Of a DNA stretch of 6,907 bases, positions 6,205-6,907 are shown piece by piece (the first letter of the stretch is position 1; each line of letters begins with the position of its first letter). The stretch is from Desulfobacterales bacterium. Lineage in GTDB: Bacteria; Desulfobacterota; Desulfobacteria; Desulfobacterales; QNYZ01. The translations under genes and the position numbers were made by a program. The notes beneath the pieces are model-generated. The model did no database searches. It had not been told where the DNA came from and saw only the letters and a program-made list of their open reading frames with translations. The DNA lies in contig JAOZUU010000154.1 in the NCBI GenBank assembly GCA_029938515.1, forward strand, positions 1 to 6,907, given 5' to 3'.

Positions 6205-6234
6205 TTGACATTGAGGTGTTCAAGACGGTATGAG
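6205..6234 (+). promoter_or_regulatory. Predicted promoter of the divergent TetR-family gene
   Basis: A perfect TTGACA (6205-6210) is followed after 18 bp by TATGAG (6229-6234), four of six -10 bases. Transcription would start near 6241, leaving a leader of about 100 nt before the predicted start at 6342. The -35 lies in a 9-bp inverted repeat (TGTCAAGAT 6158-6166, ATCTTGACA 6202-6210) whose other arm carries the rpmH -35, so the two promoters are back to back. Confidence 0.45.
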
Positions 6235-6341
6235 TGTAACAATGTTTCGATTTGTATTGATCTATTTAATTGTTGTGTCTTTGGGAAATTGCCAAATGCC
6301 GGACAGGAAATAATTTATTGTTTGGTGGCAATACGGTAACA

Positions 6342-6907
6342 ATGATCGACAAACTGAACCCTCAAGTCCTCAAACGGCTCGAAGCGCCGGTAATGGATAT
6401 TTTTTCCAATTCGGATTTCCACAAGGCCACCATGCGGGATGTGGCCAAAAGGGCCGGTATCAGTTTCAGCACCATCTACAATTATTTCGGCAGCAAGGAG
6501 AAGCTGCTGTTCACTTTTGTCGATATTTCCCTCGGCAAACTGACCCACCGTATCGTCGATCATCTTCAGGGGATTGAGGACCTCAAGGAAAAAATTCGCA
6601 AAGGATTCTGGCTGCAGCTCGATTACTATGAACGACATCCCGAACTGGGACGGATTCTGTTCATGACCGTTCCCATGAAAACCTGGATGGCCGATGAAAC
6701 CTTCGAACAGTGTAAAATGATCGACATGTTGATCGATACATTGCGTCAGGGTCAAAAGGAAAATATCTTAAATGCGAAGGTTCGTGCCGGTGTTCTGCTG
6801 GACTTGATGATGGGGTTCGTCCAGCGGTCATTTTTCATGTGGGTGTCCCGAGGGCAGACCTACAGCCTGTCGGCTGAATCGAACGCCATGTTTGAAATGG
6901 TCTGGCG
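6342..6907 (+). CDS. TetR/AcrR-family transcriptional regulator (C-terminus beyond window)
   Basis: The frame from ATG 6342-6344 is open to the window edge, giving 188 residues. The N-terminal helix-turn-helix domain is clear: TMRDVAKRAGISFSTIYNYF at residues 30-49, then GSKEKLL (50-56), the TetR signature. The C-terminal ligand-binding and dimerisation domain is helical and rich in Met and aromatic residues, but its ligand cannot be told. TetR proteins usually total 190-220 residues, so little is missing. The ATG lacks a strong ribosome binding site. A TTG at 6318-6320 with AGGA 9 nt upstream would add eight residues and is a credible alternative. As the gene is divergent from rpmH, autoregulation from the shared spacer is plausible. 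The real target may be a gene further downstream. Confidence 0.92.
   Translation, partial: MIDKLNPQVLKRLEAPVMDIFSNSDFHKATMRDVAKRAGISFSTIYNYFGSKEKLLFTFVDISLGKLTHRIVDHLQGIEDLKEKIRKGFWLQLDYYERHPELGRILFMTVPMKTWMADETFEQCKMIDMLIDTLRQGQKENILNAKVRAGVLLDLMMGFVQRSFFMWVSRGQTYSLSAESNAMFEMVW

Noticed and set aside
6118..6339. Plus-strand open frame of 73 codons in the rpmH/TetR spacer
   Set aside because: It covers both predicted promoters, lacks a ribosome binding site, and has a composition unlike a conserved protein.
6057..6341. Replication origin in the AT-rich spacer upstream of rpmH
   Set aside because: No DnaA-box-like nonamers were found by eye, and promoters explain the visible signals.
6315..6755. 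Minus-strand open frame of 146 codons
   Set aside because: It is the reverse-strand shadow of the TetR-family gene, whose helix-turn-helix is clear on the plus strand.

Overview
The window looks like part of a bacterial chromosome close to the replication origin, from a moderate-GC organism. The gene order rpmH-rnpA-yidD-yidC-jag-mnmE on the minus strand, the style of the proteins, and a TetR-type regulator with a CxxC-cluster (YkgJ) neighbour suggest a Desulfobacterota (delta-proteobacterial, Desulfobacterales-like) genome. That taxonomic call is inference from general familiarity, not from a search.

Layout, read in the direction of transcription on the minus strand from right to left. A promoter near 6134-6163 drives rpmH (ribosomal protein L34, 44 aa, 5922-6056), rnpA (RNase P protein, 5483-5866), yidD (membrane-insertion factor, 5266-5490) and, after an unusual 275-bp gap, yidC (inner-membrane insertase, 3311-4990), jag/khpB (KH-R3H RNA-binding protein, 2478-3281) and mnmE (tRNA-modifying GTPase, 1064-2461). 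A 121-bp spacer follows with two perfect copies of the 16-bp ParB-binding palindrome parS, 44 bp apart centre to centre. Beyond it are a YkgJ-family cysteine-cluster protein (241-942) and, overlapping it by 8 bp, an unrecognised protein that runs off the left edge (1-248). On the right, a TetR/AcrR-family regulator (6342 to the edge, incomplete) is transcribed divergently from rpmH.

The core genes join translation (L34), tRNA processing (RNase P), tRNA wobble modification (MnmE), membrane-protein biogenesis (YidC, YidD) and an RNA-binding protein (Jag). This is a widely conserved origin-proximal set. The parS pair adds chromosome segregation, although parA, parB, dnaA, mnmG and rsmG are not in the window.

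The parts not explained by ordinary genes are: the parS pair; the 275-bp gap between yidD and yidC, with a GC-rich core, small hairpins and a possible 29-codon ORF; the rpmH/TetR divergent promoter region, where a 9-bp inverted repeat contains both -35 boxes and a second inverted repeat lies inside the rpmH promoter; and an A7G7 tract at the ykgJ/downstream gene junction. I found no CRISPR array, insertion sequence, rRNA or tRNA, and no convincing rho-independent terminator. No clearly new multi-gene system is visible.
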